From the NCBI GenBank assembly GCA_914767715.1, contig OU612067.1, positions 20,870,162 to 20,930,161 on the forward strand: a stretch of DNA of 60,000 nucleotides, in the 5' to 3' direction. Within the stretch, counting starts at the first letter, position 1; every line of letters starts with the position of its first letter. This DNA is from Membranipora membranacea (lineage: Eukaryota; Bryozoa; Gymnolaemata; Cheilostomatida; Membraniporidae). A model generated the notes under the pieces. It had not been told where the DNA came from, did no database searches, and saw nothing but the letters and a program-made list of their open reading frames with translations. A program made the translations under genes and the position numbers. Shown here in pieces: positions 12,688-26,704 of this stretch.

Positions 12688-15600
12688 ATGAGGCCAATGA
12701 GGCCATCAACTGGTCCGAGTTTGAAAGAATTCCGTTGGCTATTTAAATTTTTTACCCTGCGTTTGGCATGTTTTTTAATGACAAAAGTGGCCCTCGTTAA
12801 AAATGTCGCTGACGCCAAACTAAAAGGGGCAGCCCCAAACGGGTTTCAGTTCCAAAGTCAGCATGAAATTCCCCACGGTTTAGAGTAGGTTAGGAGGAAA
12901 TCTATTTTTTGAACTGGCCGTAAAAAAAGCAAAGGGTCCCCCCTTTGTTACTTTTTTTAATTTTAAAGTCGCTCTCATTTCCGTTCTATTTATCGTAGGA
13001 TCTTCATATTCTGGAATTTGAATGAGGCCAATGAGGCCATCAACTGGCCCGAGTTTGAAAGAATTCCGTTGGCTATTTAAATTTTTTACCCTGCGTTTGG
13101 CATGTTTTTTAATGACAAAAGTGGCCCTCGTTAAAAATGTCGCTGACGCCAAACTAAAAGGGGCAGCCCCAAACGGGTTTCAGTTCCAAAGTCAGCATGA
13201 AATTCCCCACGGTTTAGAGTAGGTTAGGAGGAAATTTAATTTTTGAACTGGCCGTAAAAAAAGCAAAGGGTCCCCCCTTTGTTACTTTTTTTAATTTTAA
13301 AGTCGCTCTCATTTCCGTTCTATTTATCGTAGGATCTTCATATTCTGGAATTTGAATGAGGCCAATGAGGCCATCAACTGGTCCGAGTTTGAAAGAATTC
13401 CGATGGCTATTTAAACTTTTTACCCTGCGTTTGGCATGTTTTTTAATGACAAAAGTGGCCCTCGTTAAAAATGTCGCTGACACCAAACTAAAAGGGGCAG
13501 CCCCAAACGGGTTTCAGTTCCAAAGTCAGCATGAAATTCCCCACGGTTTAGATTAGGTTAGGAGGAAATCTATTTTTTGAACTGGCCGTAAAAAAAGCAA
13601 AGGGTCCCCCCTTTGTTACTTTTTTTAATTTCAAAGTCGCTCTCATTTCCGTTCTATTTATCGTAGGATCTTCATATTCTGGAATTTGAATGAGGCCAAT
13701 GAGGCCATCAACTGGTCCGAGTTTGATAGAATTCTGTTGGCTATTTAAATTTTTTACCCTGCGTTTGGCATGTTTTTTAATGACAAAAGTGGCCCTCGTT
13801 AAAAATGTCGCTGACGCCGAACTAAAAGGGGCAGCCCCAAACGGGTTTCAGTTCCAAAGTCAGCATGAACTTCCCCACGGTTTAGAGTAGGTTAGGAGGA
13901 AATCTATTTTTTGTACTGGCCGTAAAAAAAGCAAAGGGTCCCCCCTTTGTTACTTTTTTTAATTTTAAAGTCGCTCTCATTTCCGTTCTATTTATCGTAG
14001 GATCTTCATATTCTGGAATTTGAATGAGGCCAATGAGGCCATCAACTGGTCCGAGTTTGAAAGAATTCCGTTGGCTATTTAAATTTTTTACCCTGCGTTT
14101 GGCATGTTTTTTAATGACAAAAGTGGCCCTCGTTAAAAATGTCGCTGACGCCAAACTAAAAGGGGCAGCCCCAAACGGGTTTCAGTTCCAAAGTCAGCAT
14201 GAAATTCCCCACGGTTTAGAGTAGGTTAGGAGGAAATCTATTTTTTGAACTGCCGTAAAAAAAGCAAAGGGACCCCCCTTTGTTACTTTTTTTAATTTTA
14301 AAGTCGCTCTCATTTCCGTTCTATTTATCGTAGGATCTTCATATTCTGGAATTCGAATGAGGCCAATGAGGCCATCAACTGGTCCGAGTTTGAAAGAATT
14401 CCAATGGCTATTTAAATTTTTTACCCTGCGTTTTGCATGTTTTTTAATGACAAAAGTGGCCCTCGTTAAAAATGTCGCTGACGCCAAACTAAAAGGGGCA
14501 GCCCCAAACGGGTTTCAGTTCCAAAGTGAGCATGAAATTCCCCACGGTTTAGAGTAGGTTAGGAGGAAATCTATGTTTTGAACTGGCCGTAAAAAAAGCA
14601 AAGGGTCCCCCTTTGTTACTTTTTTTAATTTTAAAGTCGCTCTCATTTCCATTCTATTTATCGTAGGATCTTCATATTCTGGAATTTGAATGAAGCCAAT
14701 GAGGCCATCAACTGGTTCGAGTTTGAAAGAATTCCGTTGGCTATTTAAATTTTTTACACTGCGTTTGGCATGTTTTTTAATGACAAAAGTGGCCCTCGTT
14801 AAAAATGTCGCTGACGCCAAACTAAAAGGGGCAGCCCCAAACAGGTTTCAGTTCCAAAGTCAGCATGAAATATCCCACGGTTTAGAGTAGGTTAGGAGGA
14901 AATCTATTTTTTGGACTGGCCGTAAAAAAAGCAAAGGGTCCCCCCTTTGTTACTTTTTTTAATTTTATTGTCGCTCTCATTTCCGTTCTATTTATCGTAG
15001 GATCTTCATATTCGGGAATTTGAATGAGGCCAATGAGGCCATCAACTGGTCCGAGTTTGAAAGAATTCCGATGGCTATTTAAATTTTTTACCCTGCGTTT
15101 GGCATGTTTTTTAATGACAAAAGTGGCCCTCGTTAAAAATGTCGCTGACGCCAAACTAAAAGAGGCAGCCCCAAACGGGTTTCAGTTCCAAAGTCAGCAT
15201 GAAATTCCCCACGGTTTAAAGTAGGTTAGGAGGAAATCTATTTTTTGAACTGGCCGTAAAAAAAGCAAAGGGTCCCCCCTTTGTTACTTTTTTTAATTTT
15301 AAAGTCGCTCTCATTTCCGTTCTATTTATCGTAGGATCTTCATATTCTGGAATTTGAATGAGGCCAATGAGGCCATCAACTGGTCCGAGTTTGAAAGAAT
15401 TCCGTTGGCTATTTAAATTTTTTACCCTGCGTTTGGCATTTTTTTTAATGACAAAAGTGGCCCTCGTTAAAAATGTCGCTGACGCCAAACTAAAAGAGGC
15501 AGCCCCAAGCGGGTTTCAGTTCCAAAGTCAGCATGAAATTCCCCACGGTTTAGAGTAGGATAGGAGGAAATCTATTTTTTGAACTGGCCGTAAAAAAAGC

Positions 15601-16360
15601 AAAGGGTCCCCCCTTTGTTACTTTTTTTAATTTTAACGTCGCTCTCATTTCTGTTCTATTTATCGTAGGATCTTCATATTCTGGAATTTGAATGAGGCCA
15701 ATGAGGCCATCAACTGGTCCGAGTTTGAAAGAATTCCGATGGCTATTTAAATTTTTTACCCTGCGTTTGGCATGTTTTTTAATGACAAAAGTGGCCCTCG
15801 TTAAAAATGTCGCTGACGCCAAACTAAAAGGGGCAGCCCCAAACGGGTTTCAGTTCCAAAGTCAGCATGAAATTCCCCAGGGTTTAGATTAGGTAAGGAG
15901 GAAATCTATTTTTTGAACAGGCCGCAAAAAAAGCAAAGGGTCCCCCCTTTGTTACTTTTTTTTAATTTCAAAGTCGCTCTCATTCCCGTTCTATTTATCG
16001 TAGGATCTTCATATTCTGGAATTTGAATGAGGCCAATGAGGCTATCAACTGGTCCGAGTTTGAAAGAATTCCGTTGGCTATTTAAATTTTTTACCCTGCG
16101 TTTGGCATGTTTTTTAATGACAAAAGTGGCCCTCGTTAAAAATGTCGCTGACGCCAAACTAAAAGAGGCAGCCCCAAACGGGTTTCAGTTCCAAAGTCAG
16201 CATGAAATTCCCCACGGTTTAGAGTAGGTTAGGAGGAAATCTATTTTTTGAACTGGCCGTAAAAAAAGCAAAGGGTCCCCCCTTTGTTACTTTTTTTAAT
16301 TTTAAAGTCGCTCTCATTTCCGTTCTATTTATCGTAGGATCTTCATATTCTGGAATTTGA

Positions 16361-16720
16361 ATGAGGCCAATGAGGCCATCAACTTGTCCAATTTGAAAGA
16401 ATTCCGATGGCTATTTAAATTTTTTACCCAGCGTTTGGCATGTTTTTTAATGACAAAAGTGGCCCTCGTTAAAAATGTCGCTGACGCCAAACTAAAAGGG
16501 GCAGCCCCAAACGGGTTTCAGTTCCAAAGTCAGCATGAAATTCCCCACGGTTTAGAGTAGGTTAGGAGGAAATCTATTTTTTGAACTGGCCATAAAAGAA
16601 GCAAAGGGACCCCCCTTTGTTACTTTTTTTAATTTTAAAGTCGCTCTCATTTCCGTTCTATTTATCGTAGGATCTTCATATTCTGGAATTTGAATGACGC
16701 CAATGAGGCCATCAACTGGT
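16361..16720 (+). repeat. Variant monomer lacking one base, recurring at 18363 and 23035
   Basis: This unit reads CAACTTGTCCAATTTGAAAG where most units read CAACTGGTCCGAGTTTGAAAG (shown in parts: TGGTCCGAG becomes TTGTCCAA). The same rare form recurs at 18363 (offset 2002) and 23035 (offset 4672 from 18363). The first two are both followed by CCATAAAAGAAGC and by a unit beginning ATGACGCC (16694 and 18696), marking a short six-monomer-spaced duplication. Confidence 0.8.
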
Positions 16721-19700
16721 CCGAGTTTGAAAGAATTCCGTTGGCTATTTAAATTTTTTACTCTGCGTTTGGCATGTTTTTTAATGACAAAAGTGGCCCT
16801 CGTTAAAAATGTCGCTGACGCCAAACTAAAAGGGGCAGCCCCAAACGGGTTTCAGTTCCAAAGTCAGCATGAAATTCCCCACGGTTTAGAGTAGGTAAGG
16901 AGGAAATCTATTTTTTGAACTGGCCGTAAAAAAAGCAAAGGGTCCCCCCTTTGTTACTTTTTTTAATTTTAAAGTCGCTCTCATTTCCGTTCTATTTATC
17001 GTAGGATCTTCATATTCTGGAATTTGAATGAGGCCAATGAGGCCATCAACTGGTCCGAGTTTGAAAGAATTCCAATGGCTATTTAAATTTTTCACCCTGC
17101 GTTTTGCATGTTTTTTAATGACAAAAGTGGCCCTCGTTAAAAATGTCGCTGACGCCAAACTAAAAGGGGCAGCCCCAAACGGGTTTCAGTTCCAAAGTCA
17201 GCATGAAATTCCCCACGGTTTAGAGTAGGTTAGGAGGAAATCTATTTTTTGAACTGGCCGTAAAAAAAGCAAAGGGTCCCCCTTTGTTACTTTTTTTAAT
17301 TTTAAAGTCGCTCTCATTTCCGTTCTATTTATCGTAGGATCTTTATATTCTGGAATTTGAATGAGGCCAATGAGGCCATCAACTGGTCCGAGTTTGAAAG
17401 AATTCCGTTGGCTATTTAAATTTTTTACCCTGCGTTTGGCATGTTTTTTAATGACAAAAGTGGCCCTCGTTAAAAATGTCGCTGACGCCAAACTAAAAGG
17501 GGCAGCCCCAAACGGGTTTCAGTTCCAAAGTCAGCATGAAATTCCCCACGGTTTAGAGTAGGTTAGGAGGAAATCTATTTTTTGAACTGGCCGTAAAAAA
17601 AGCAAAGGGTCCCCCCTTTGTTACTTTTTTTAATTTTAAAGTCGCTCTCATTTCCGTTCTATTTATCGTAGGATCTTCATATTCTGGAATTTGAATGAGG
17701 CCAATGAGGCCATCAACTGGCCCGAGTTTGAAAGAATTCCGTTGGCTATTTAAATTTTTTACCCTGCGTTTGGCATGTTTTTTAATGACAAAAGTGGCCC
17801 TCGTTAAAAATGTCGCTGACGCCAAACTAATAGGGGCAGCCCCAAACGGGTTTCAGTTCCAAAGTCAGCATGAAATTCCCCACGGTTTAGAGTAGGTTAG
17901 GAGGAAATCTATTTTTTGAACTGGCCGTAAAAAAAGCAAAGGGTCCCCCCTTTGTTACTTTTTTTAATTTTGAAGTCGCTCTCATTTCCGTTCTATTTAT
18001 CGTAGGATCTTCATATTCTGGAATTTGAATGAGGCCAATGAGGCCATCAACTGGTCCGAGTTTGAAAGAATTCCGATGGCTATTTAAATTTTTTACCCTG
18101 CGTTTGGCATGTTTTTTAATGACAAAAGTGGCCCTCGTTAAAAATGTCGCTGACGCCAAACTAAAAGGGGCAGCCCCAAACGGGTTTCAGTTCCAAAGTC
18201 AGCATGAAATTCCCCACGGTTTAGAGTAGGTTAGGAGGAAATCTATTTTTTGAACTGGCCGTAAAAAAAGCAAAGGGTCCCCCCTTTGTTACTTTTTTTA
18301 ATTTTAAAGTCGCTCTCATTTCCGTTCTATTTATCGTAGGATCTTCATATTCTGGAATTTGAATGAGGCCAATGAGGCCATCAACTTGTCCAATTTGAAA
18401 GAATTCCGATGGCTATTTAAATTTTTTACCCTGCGTTTGGCATGTTTTTTAATGACAAAAGTGGCCCTCGTTAAAAATGTCGCTGACGCCAAACTAAAAG
18501 GGGCAGCCCCAAACGGGTTTCAGTTCCAAAGTCAGCATGAAATTCCCCACGGTTTAGAGTAGGTTAGGAGGAAATCTATTTTTTGAACTGGCCATAAAAG
18601 AAGCAAAGGGTCCCCCCTTTGTTACTTTTTTTAATTTTAAAGTCGCTCTCATTTCCGTTCTATTTATCGTAGGATCTTCATATTCTGGAATTTGAATGAC
18701 GCCAATGAGGCCATCAACTTGTCCGAGTTTGAAAGAATTCCGATGGCTATTTAAATTTTTTACCCTGCGTTTGGCATGTTTTTTAATGACAAAAGTGGCC
18801 CTCGTTAAAAATGTCGCTGACGCCAAACTAAAAGGGGCAGCCCCAAACGGGTTTCAGTTCCAAAGTCAGCATGAAATTCCACACGGTTTAGAGTAGGTTA
18901 GGAGGAAATCTATTTTTTGAACTGGCCGTAAAAAAAGCAAAGGGTCCGCCCTTTGTTACTTTTGTTAATTTTAAAGTTGCTCTCATTTCCGTTCTATTTA
19001 TCATAGGATCTTCATATTCTGGAATTTGAATGAGGCCAATGAGGCCATCAACTGGTCCGAGTTTGAAAGAATTCCGTTGGCTAATTAAATTTTTGTACCC
19101 TGCGTTTGGCATGTTTTGTAATGACAAAAGTGGCCCTCGTTAAAAATGTCGCTGACGCCAAACTAAAAGGGGCAGCCCCAAACGGGTTTCAGTTCCAAAG
19201 TCAACATGAAATTCCCCACGGTTTAGAGTAGGTTAGGAGGAAATCTATTTTTTGAACTGGCCGTAAAAAAAGCAAAGGGTCCCCCCTTTGATACTTTTTT
19301 TAATTTTAAAGTCGCTCTCATTTCCGTTCTATTTATTGTAGGATCTTCATATTCTGGAATTTGAATGAGGCCAATGAGGCCATCAACTGGTCCGAGTTTG
19401 AAAGAATTCCGATGGCTATTTAAATTTTCTACCCTGCGTTTGGCATGTTTTTTAATGACAAAAGTGGCCCTCGTTAAAAATGTCGCTGACGCCAAACTAA
19501 AAGGGGCAGCCCCAAACGGGTTTCAGTTCCAAAGTCAGCATGAAATTCCCCACGGTTTAGAGTAGGTTAGGAGGAAATCTATTTTTTGAACTGGCCGTAA
19601 AAAAGCAAAGGGTCCCCCCTTTGTTACTTTTTTTAATTTTAAAGTCGCTCTCATTTCCGTTCTATTTATCGTAGGATCTTCATATTCTGGAATTTGAATG

Positions 19701-20880
19701 AGGCCAATGAGGCCATCAACTGGTCTGAGTTTGAAAGAATTCCGATGGCTATTTAAATTTTTTACCGTGCGTTTGGCATGTTTTTTAATGACAAAAGTGG
19801 CCCTCGTTAAAAATGTCGCTGACGCCAAACTAAAAGGGGCAGCCCCAAACGGGTTTCAGTTCCAAAGTCAGCATGAAATTCCCCACGGTTTAGAGTAGGT
19901 TAGGAGGACATCTATTTTTTGAACTGGCCGTAAAAAAAGCAAAGGGTCTCCCATTTGTTACTTTTTTTAATTTTAAAGTCGCTCTCATTTCCGTTCTATT
20001 TATCGTAGGATCTTCATATTCTGGAATTTGAATGAGGCCAATGAGGCCATCAACTGGTCCGAGTTTGAAAGAATTCCGTTGGCTATTTAAATTTTTTACC
20101 CTGCGTTTGGCATGTTTTTTAATGACAAAAGTGGCCCTCGTTAAAAATGTCGCTGACGCCAAACTAAAAGGGGCAGCCCCAAACGGGTTTCAGTTCCAAA
20201 GTCAGCATGAAATTCCCCACGGTTTAGAGTAGGTTAGGAGGAAATCTATTTTTTGAACTGCCGTAAAAAAAGCAAAGGGACCCCTCTTTGTTACTTTTTT
20301 TAATTTTAAAGTCCTTCTCATTTCCGTTCTATTTATCGTAGGATCTTCATATTCTGGAATTTGAATGAGGCCAACGAGGCCATCAACTGCTCCGAGTTTG
20401 AAAGAATTCCAATGGCTATTTAAGTTTTTTACCCTGCGTTTGGCATGTTTTTTAATGACAAAAGTGGCCCTCGTTAAAAATGTCGCTGACGCCAAACTAA
20501 AAGGGGCAGCCCCAAACGGGTTTCAGTTCCAAAGTCAGCATGAAATTCCCCACGGTTTAGAGTAGGTTAGGAGGAAATCTATTTTTTGAACTGGCCGTAA
20601 AAAAAGCAAAGGGTCCCCCTTTGTTACTTTTTTTAATTTTAAAGTCGCTCTCATTTCCGTTCTATTTATCGTAGGATCTTCATATTCTGGAATTTGAATG
20701 AGGCTAATGAGGCCATCAACTGGTCCGAGTTTGAAAGAATTCCGTTGGCTATTTAAATTTTTTACTCTGCGTTTGGCATGTTTTTTAATGACAAAAGTGG
20801 CCCTCGTTAAAAATGTCGCTGACGCCAAACTAAAAGGGGCAGCCCCAAACGGGTTTCAGTTCCAAAGTCAGCATGAAATT

Positions 20881-21640
20881 CCCCACGGTTTAGAGTAGGT
20901 AAGGAGGAAATCTATTTTTTGAACTGGCCGTAAAAAAAGCAAAGGGTCCCCCCTTTGTTACTTTTTTTAATTTTAAAGTCGCTCTCATTTCCGTTCTATT
21001 TATCGTAGGATCTTCATATTCTGGAATTTGAATGAGGCCAATGAGGCCATCAACTGGTCCGAGTTTGAAAGAATTCCAAGGGCTATTTAAATTTTTCACC
21101 CTGCGTTTTGCATGTTTTTTAATGACAAAAGTGGCCCTCGTTAAAAATGTCGCTGACGCCAAACTAAAAGGGGCAGCCCCAAACGGGTTTCAGTTCCAAA
21201 GTCAGCATGAAATTCCCCACGGTTTAGAGTAGGTTAGGAAGAAATCTATTTTTTGAACTGGCCGTAAAAAAAGCAAAGGGTCCCCCTTTGTTACTTTTTT
21301 TAATTTTAAAGTCGCTCTCATTTCCGTTCTATTTATCGTAGGATCTTCATATTCTGGAATTTGAATGAGGCCAATGAGGCCATCAACTGGTCCGAGTTTG
21401 AAAGAATTCCGTTGGCTATTTAAATTTTTTACCCTGCGTTTGGCATGTTTTTTAATGACAAAAGTGGCCCTCGTTAAAAATGTCGCTGACGCCAAACTAA
21501 AAGGGGCAGCCCCAAACGGGTTTCAGTTCCAAAGTCAGCATGAAATTCCCCACGGTTTAGAGTAGGTTAGGAGGAAATCTATTTTTTGAACTGGCCGTAA
21601 AAAAAGCAAAGGGTCCCCCCTTTGTTACTTTTTTTAATTT
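20881..21640 (+). repeat. Duplicated segment, copy 1 (offset 2336 to copy 2)
   Basis: It shares with about 23217-23950 the rare forms GTAGGTAAGGAGG, TTCCAAGGGC, TTTTTCACCCTGCGTTTTGC and TAGGTTAGGAAG in the same order. The offset of 2336 bp equals seven monomers. The copies stop matching beyond the unit starting at 21365. Confidence 0.8.
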
Positions 21641-23216
21641 TAAAGTCGCTCACATTTCCGTTCTATTTATCGTAGGATCTTCATATTCTGGAATTTGAAT
21701 GAGGCCAATGAGGCCATCAACTGGTCCGAGTTTGAAAGAATTCCGATGGCTATTTAAATTTTTTACCCTGCGTTTGGCATGTTTTTTAATGACAAAAGTG
21801 GCCCTCGTTAAAAATGTCGCTGACGCCAAACTAAAAGGGGCAGCCCCAAACGGGTTTCAGTTCCAAAGTCAGCATGAAATTCCCCACGGTTTAGATTAGG
21901 TTAGGAGGAAATCTATTTTTTGAACTGGCCGTAAAAAAAGCAAAGGGTCCCCCCTTTGTTACTTTTTTTAATTTCAAAGTCGCTCTCATTTCCGTTCTAT
22001 TTATCGTAGGATCTTCATATTCTGGAATTTGAATGAGGCCAATGAGGCCATCAACTGGTCTGAGTTTGAAAGAATTCCGTTGGCTATTTAAATTTTTTAC
22101 CCTGCGTTTGGCATGTTTTTTAATGACAAAAGTGGCCCTCGTTAAAAATGTTGCTGACGCCAAACTAAAAGAGGCAGCCCCAAACGGGTTTCAGTTCCAA
22201 AGTGAGCATGAAATTCCCCACGGTTTAGAGTAGGTTAGGAGGAACTCTATTTTTTGAACTGGCCGTAAAAAAAGCAAAGGGTCCCCCCTTTGTTACTTTT
22301 TTTAATTTTAAAGTCGCTCTCATTTCCGTTCTATTTATCGTAGGATCTTCATATTCTGGAATTTGAATGAGGCCAATGAGGTCATCAACTGGTCCGAGTT
22401 TGAAAGAATTCCAATGGCTATTTAAATTTTTCACCCTGCGTTTTGCATGTTTTTTAATGACAAAAGTGGCCCTCGTTAAAAATGTCGCTGACGCCAAACT
22501 AAAAGGGGCAGCCCCAAACGGGTTTCAGTTCCAAAGTCAGCATGAAATTCCCCACGGTTTAGAGTAGGTTAGGAGGAAATCTATTTTTTGAACTGGCCGT
22601 AAAAAAAGCAAAGGGTCCCCCCTTTGTTACTTTTTTTAATTTTGAAGTCGCTCTCATTTCCGTTCTATTTATCGTAGGATCTTCATATTCTGGAATTTGA
22701 ATGAGGCCAATGAGGCCATCAACTGGTCCGAGTTTGAAAGAATTCCGATGGCTATTTAAATTTTTTACCCTGCGTTTGGCATGTTTTTTAATGACAAAAG
22801 TGGCCCTCGTTAAAAATGTCGCTGACGCCAAACTAAAAGGGGCAGCCCCAAACGGGTTTCAGTTCCAAAGTCAGCATGAAATTCCCCACGGTTTAGAGTA
22901 GGTTAGGAGGAAATCTATTTTTTGAACTGGCCGTAAAAAAAGCAAAGGGTCCCCCCTTTGTTACTTTTTTTAATTTTAAAGTCGCTCTCATTTCCGTTCT
23001 ATTTATCGTAGGATCTTCATATTCTGGAATTTGAATGAGGCCAATGAGGCCATCAACTTGTCCAATTTGAAAGAATTCCGATGGCTATTTAAATTTTTTA
23101 CCCTGCGCTTGGCATGTTTTTTAATGACAAAAGTGGCCCTCGTTAAAAATGTCGCTGACGCCAAACTAAAAGGGGCAGCCCCAAACGGGTTTCAGTTCCA
23201 AAGTCAGCATGAAATT

Positions 23217-23950
23217 CCCCACGGTTTAGAGTAGGTAAGGAGGAAATCTATTTTTTGAACTGGCCGTAAAAAAAGCAAAGGGTCCCCCCTTTGTTACTTT
23301 TTTTAATTTTAAAGTCGCTCTCATTTCCGTTCTATTTATCGTAGGATCTTCATATTCTGGAATTTGAATGAGGCCAATGAGGCCATCAACTGGTCCGAGT
23401 TTGAAAGAATTCCAAGGGCTATTTAAATTTTTCACCCTGCGTTTTGCATGTTTTTTAATGACAAAAGTGGCCCTCGTTAAAAATGTCGCTGACGCCAAAC
23501 TAAAAGGGGCAGCCCCAAACGGGTTTCAGTTCCAAAGTCAGCATGAAATTCCCCACGGTTTAGAGTAGGTTAGGAAGAAATCTATTTTTTGAACTGGCCG
23601 TAAAAAAAGCAAAGGGTCCCCCTTTGTTACTTTTTTTAATTTTAAAGTCGCTCTCATTTCCGTTCTATTTATCGTAGGATCTTCATATTCTGAAATTTGA
23701 ATGAGGCCAATGAGGCCATCAACTGGTCCGAGTTTGAAAGAATTCCGTTGGCTATTTAAATTTTTTACCCTGCGTTTGGCATGTTTTTTAATGACAAAAG
23801 TGGCCCTCGTTAAAAATGTCGCTGACGCCAAACTAAAAGGGGCAGCCCCAAACGGGTTTTAGTTCCAAAGTCAGCATGAAATTCCCCACGGTTTAGAGTA
23901 GGTTAGGAGGAAATCTATTTTTTGAACTGGCCGTAAAAAAAGCAAAGGGT
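23217..23950 (+). repeat. Duplicated segment, copy 2 (offset 2336 from copy 1)
   Basis: Second copy of the segment at 20881. A private change is TTCTGAAATTTG near 23688 in place of TTCTGGAATTTG. Confidence 0.8.
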
Positions 23951-24034
23951 CCCCCCTTTGTTACTTTTTTTAATTTTAAAGTCGCTCTCATTTCCGTTCT
24001 ATTTATCGTAGGATCTTCATATTCTGGAATTTGA

Positions 24035-25369
24035 ATGAGGCCAATGAGGCCATCAACTGGCCCGAGTTTAAAAGAATTCCGTTGGCTATTTAAATTTTTT
24101 ACCCTGCGTTTGGCATGTTTTTTAATGACAAAAGTGGCCCTCGTTAAAAATGTCGCTGACGCCAAACTAAAAGGGGCAGCCCCAAACGGGTTTCAGTTCA
24201 TAAGTCAGCATGAAATTCCCCACGGTTTAGAGTAGGTTAGGAGGAAATCTATTTTTTGAACTGGCCGTAAAAAAAGCAAAGGGTCCCCCCTTTGTTACTT
24301 TTTTTAATTTTAAAGTCGCTCACATTTCCGTTCTATTTATCGTAGGATCTTCATATTCTGGAATTTGAATGAGGCCAATGAGGCCATCAACTGGTCCGAG
24401 TTTGAAAGAATTCCGATGGCTATTTAAATTTTTTACCCTGCGTTTGGCATGTTTTTTAATGACAAAAGTGGCCCTCGTTAAAAATGTCGCTGACGCCAAA
24501 CTAAAAGGGGCAGCCCCAAACGGGTTTCAGTTCCAAAGTCAGCATGAAATTCCCCACGGTTTAGATTAGGTTAGGAGGAAATCTATTTTTTGAACTGGCC
24601 GTAAAAAAAGCAAAGGGTCCCCCTTTGTTACTTTTTTTAATTTCAAAGTCGCTCTCATTTCCGTTCTATTTATCGTAGGATCTTCATATTCTGGAATTTG
24701 AATGAGGCCAATGAGGCCATCAACTGGCCCGAGTTTAAAAGAATTCAGTTGGCTATTTAATTTTTTTACCCTGCGTTTGGCATGTTTTTTAATGACAAAA
24801 GTGGCCCTCGTTAAAAATGTCGCTGACGCCAAACTAAAAGGGGCAGCCCCAAACGGGTTTCAGTTCCAAAGTCAGCATGAAATTCCCCACGGTTTAGAGT
24901 AGGTTAGGAGGAAATCTATTTTTTGAACTGGCCGTAAAAAAAGCAAAGGGTCCCCCCTTTGTTACTTTTTTTAATTTTAAAGTCGCTCACATTTCCGTTC
25001 TATTTATCGTAGGATCTTCATATTCTGGAATTTGAATGAGGCCAATGAGGCCATCAACTGGTCCGAGTTTGAAAGAATTCCGATGGCTATTTAAATTTTT
25101 TACCCTGCGTTTGGCATGTTTTTTAATGACAAAAGTGGCCCTCGTCAAAAATGTCGCTGACGCCAAACTAAAAGGGGCAGCCCCAAACGGGTTTCAGTTC
25201 CAAAGTCAGCATGAAATTCCCCACGGTTTAGATTAGGTTAGGAGGAAATCTATTTTTTGAACTGGCCGTAAAAAAAGCAAAGGGTCCCCCCTTTGTTACT
25301 TTTTTTAATTTTGAAGTCGCTCTCATTTCCTTTCTATTTATCGTAGGATCTTCATATTCTGGAATTTGA
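24035..25369 (+). repeat. Tandem dimer, two copies of 667-668 bp
   Basis: Units 24035 and 24369 are repeated as 24702 and 25036. Both first units read CTGGCCCGAGTTTAAAAG, both are followed by GCTCACATTTCC, and both second units end TTTAGATTAGG. This is a recent local two-monomer duplication. Confidence 0.82.
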
Positions 25370-26037
25370 ATGAGGCCAATGAGGCCATCAACTGGTCCGA
25401 GTTTGAAAGAATTCCGATGGCTATTTAAATTTTTTACCCTGCGTTTGGCATGTTTTTTAATGACAAAAGTGGCCCTCGTTAAAAATGTCGCTGACGCCAA
25501 ACTAAAAGGGGCAGCCCCAAACGGGTTTCAGTTCCAAAGTCAGCATGAAATTCCCCACGGTTTAGATTAGGTTAGGAGGAAATCTATTTTTTGAACTGGC
25601 CGTAAAAAAAGCAAAGGGTCCCCCCTTTGTTACTTTTTTTAATTTCAAAGTCGCTCTCATTTCCGTTCTATTTATCGTAGGATCTTCATATTCTGGAATT
25701 TGAATGAGGCCAATGAGGCCATCAACTGGTCTGAGTTTGAAAGAATTCCGTTGGCTATTTAAATTTTTTACCCTGCGTTTGGCATGTTTTTTAATGACAA
25801 AAGTGGCCCTCGTTAAAAATGTTGCTGACGCCAAACTAAAAGAGGCAGCCCCAAACGGGTTTCAGTTCCAAAGTGAGCATGAAATTCCCCACGGTTTAGA
25901 GTAGGTTAGGAGGAAATCTATTTTTTGAACTGGCCGTAAAAAAAGCAAAGGGTCCCCCCTTTGTTACTTTTTTTAATTTTAAAGTCGCTCTCATTTCCGT
26001 TCTATTTATCGTAGGATCTTCATATTCTGGAATTTGA

Positions 26038-26704
26038 ATGAGACCAATGAGGCCATCAACTTGTCCGAGTTTGAAAGAATTCCGATGGCGATTTAAATTT
26101 TTTACCCTGCGTTTGGCATGTTTTTTAATGACAAAAGTGGCCCTCGTTAAAAATATCGCTGACGCCAAACTAAAAGGGGCAGCCCCAAACGGGTTTCAGT
26201 TCCAAAGTCAGCATGAAATTCCCCACGGTTTAGAGTAGGTTAGGAGGAAATCTATTTTTTGAACTGGCCGTAAAAAAAGCAAAGGGTCCCCCCTTTGTTA
26301 CTTTTTTTAATTTTAAAGTCGCTCTCATTTCCGTTCTATTTATCGTAGGATCTTCATATTCTGGAATTTGAATGAGGCCAATGAGGCCATCAACTTGTCC
26401 GAGTTTGAAAGAATTCCGATGGCTATTCAAATTTTTTACCCTGCGTTTGGCATGTTTTTAATGACAAAAGTGGCCCTCGTTAAAAATATCGCTGACGCCA
26501 AACTAAAAGGGGCAGCCCCAAACGGGTTTCAGTTCCAAAGTCAGCATGAAATTCCACACGGTTTAGAGTAGGTTAGGAGGAAATCTATTTTTTGAACTGG
26601 CCGTAAAAAAAGCAAAGGGTCCCCCCTTTGTTACTTTTTTTAATTTTAAAGTTGCTCTCATTTCCGTTCTATTTATCGTAGGATCTTCATATTCTGGAAT
26701 TTGA
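26038..26704 (+). repeat. Tandem pair of near-identical monomers
   Basis: Units 26038 and 26372 share CAACTTGTCCGAG and AAATATCGCTGAC, forms rare elsewhere. The second also carries a one-base loss in the T-run (CATGTTTTTAATG) and ATTCCACACGG. From 26372 on, the succession of rare forms resembles that from 18696 (offset about 7675), including a unit with GTTTTGTAATG followed by CTTTGATAC. Confidence 0.75.
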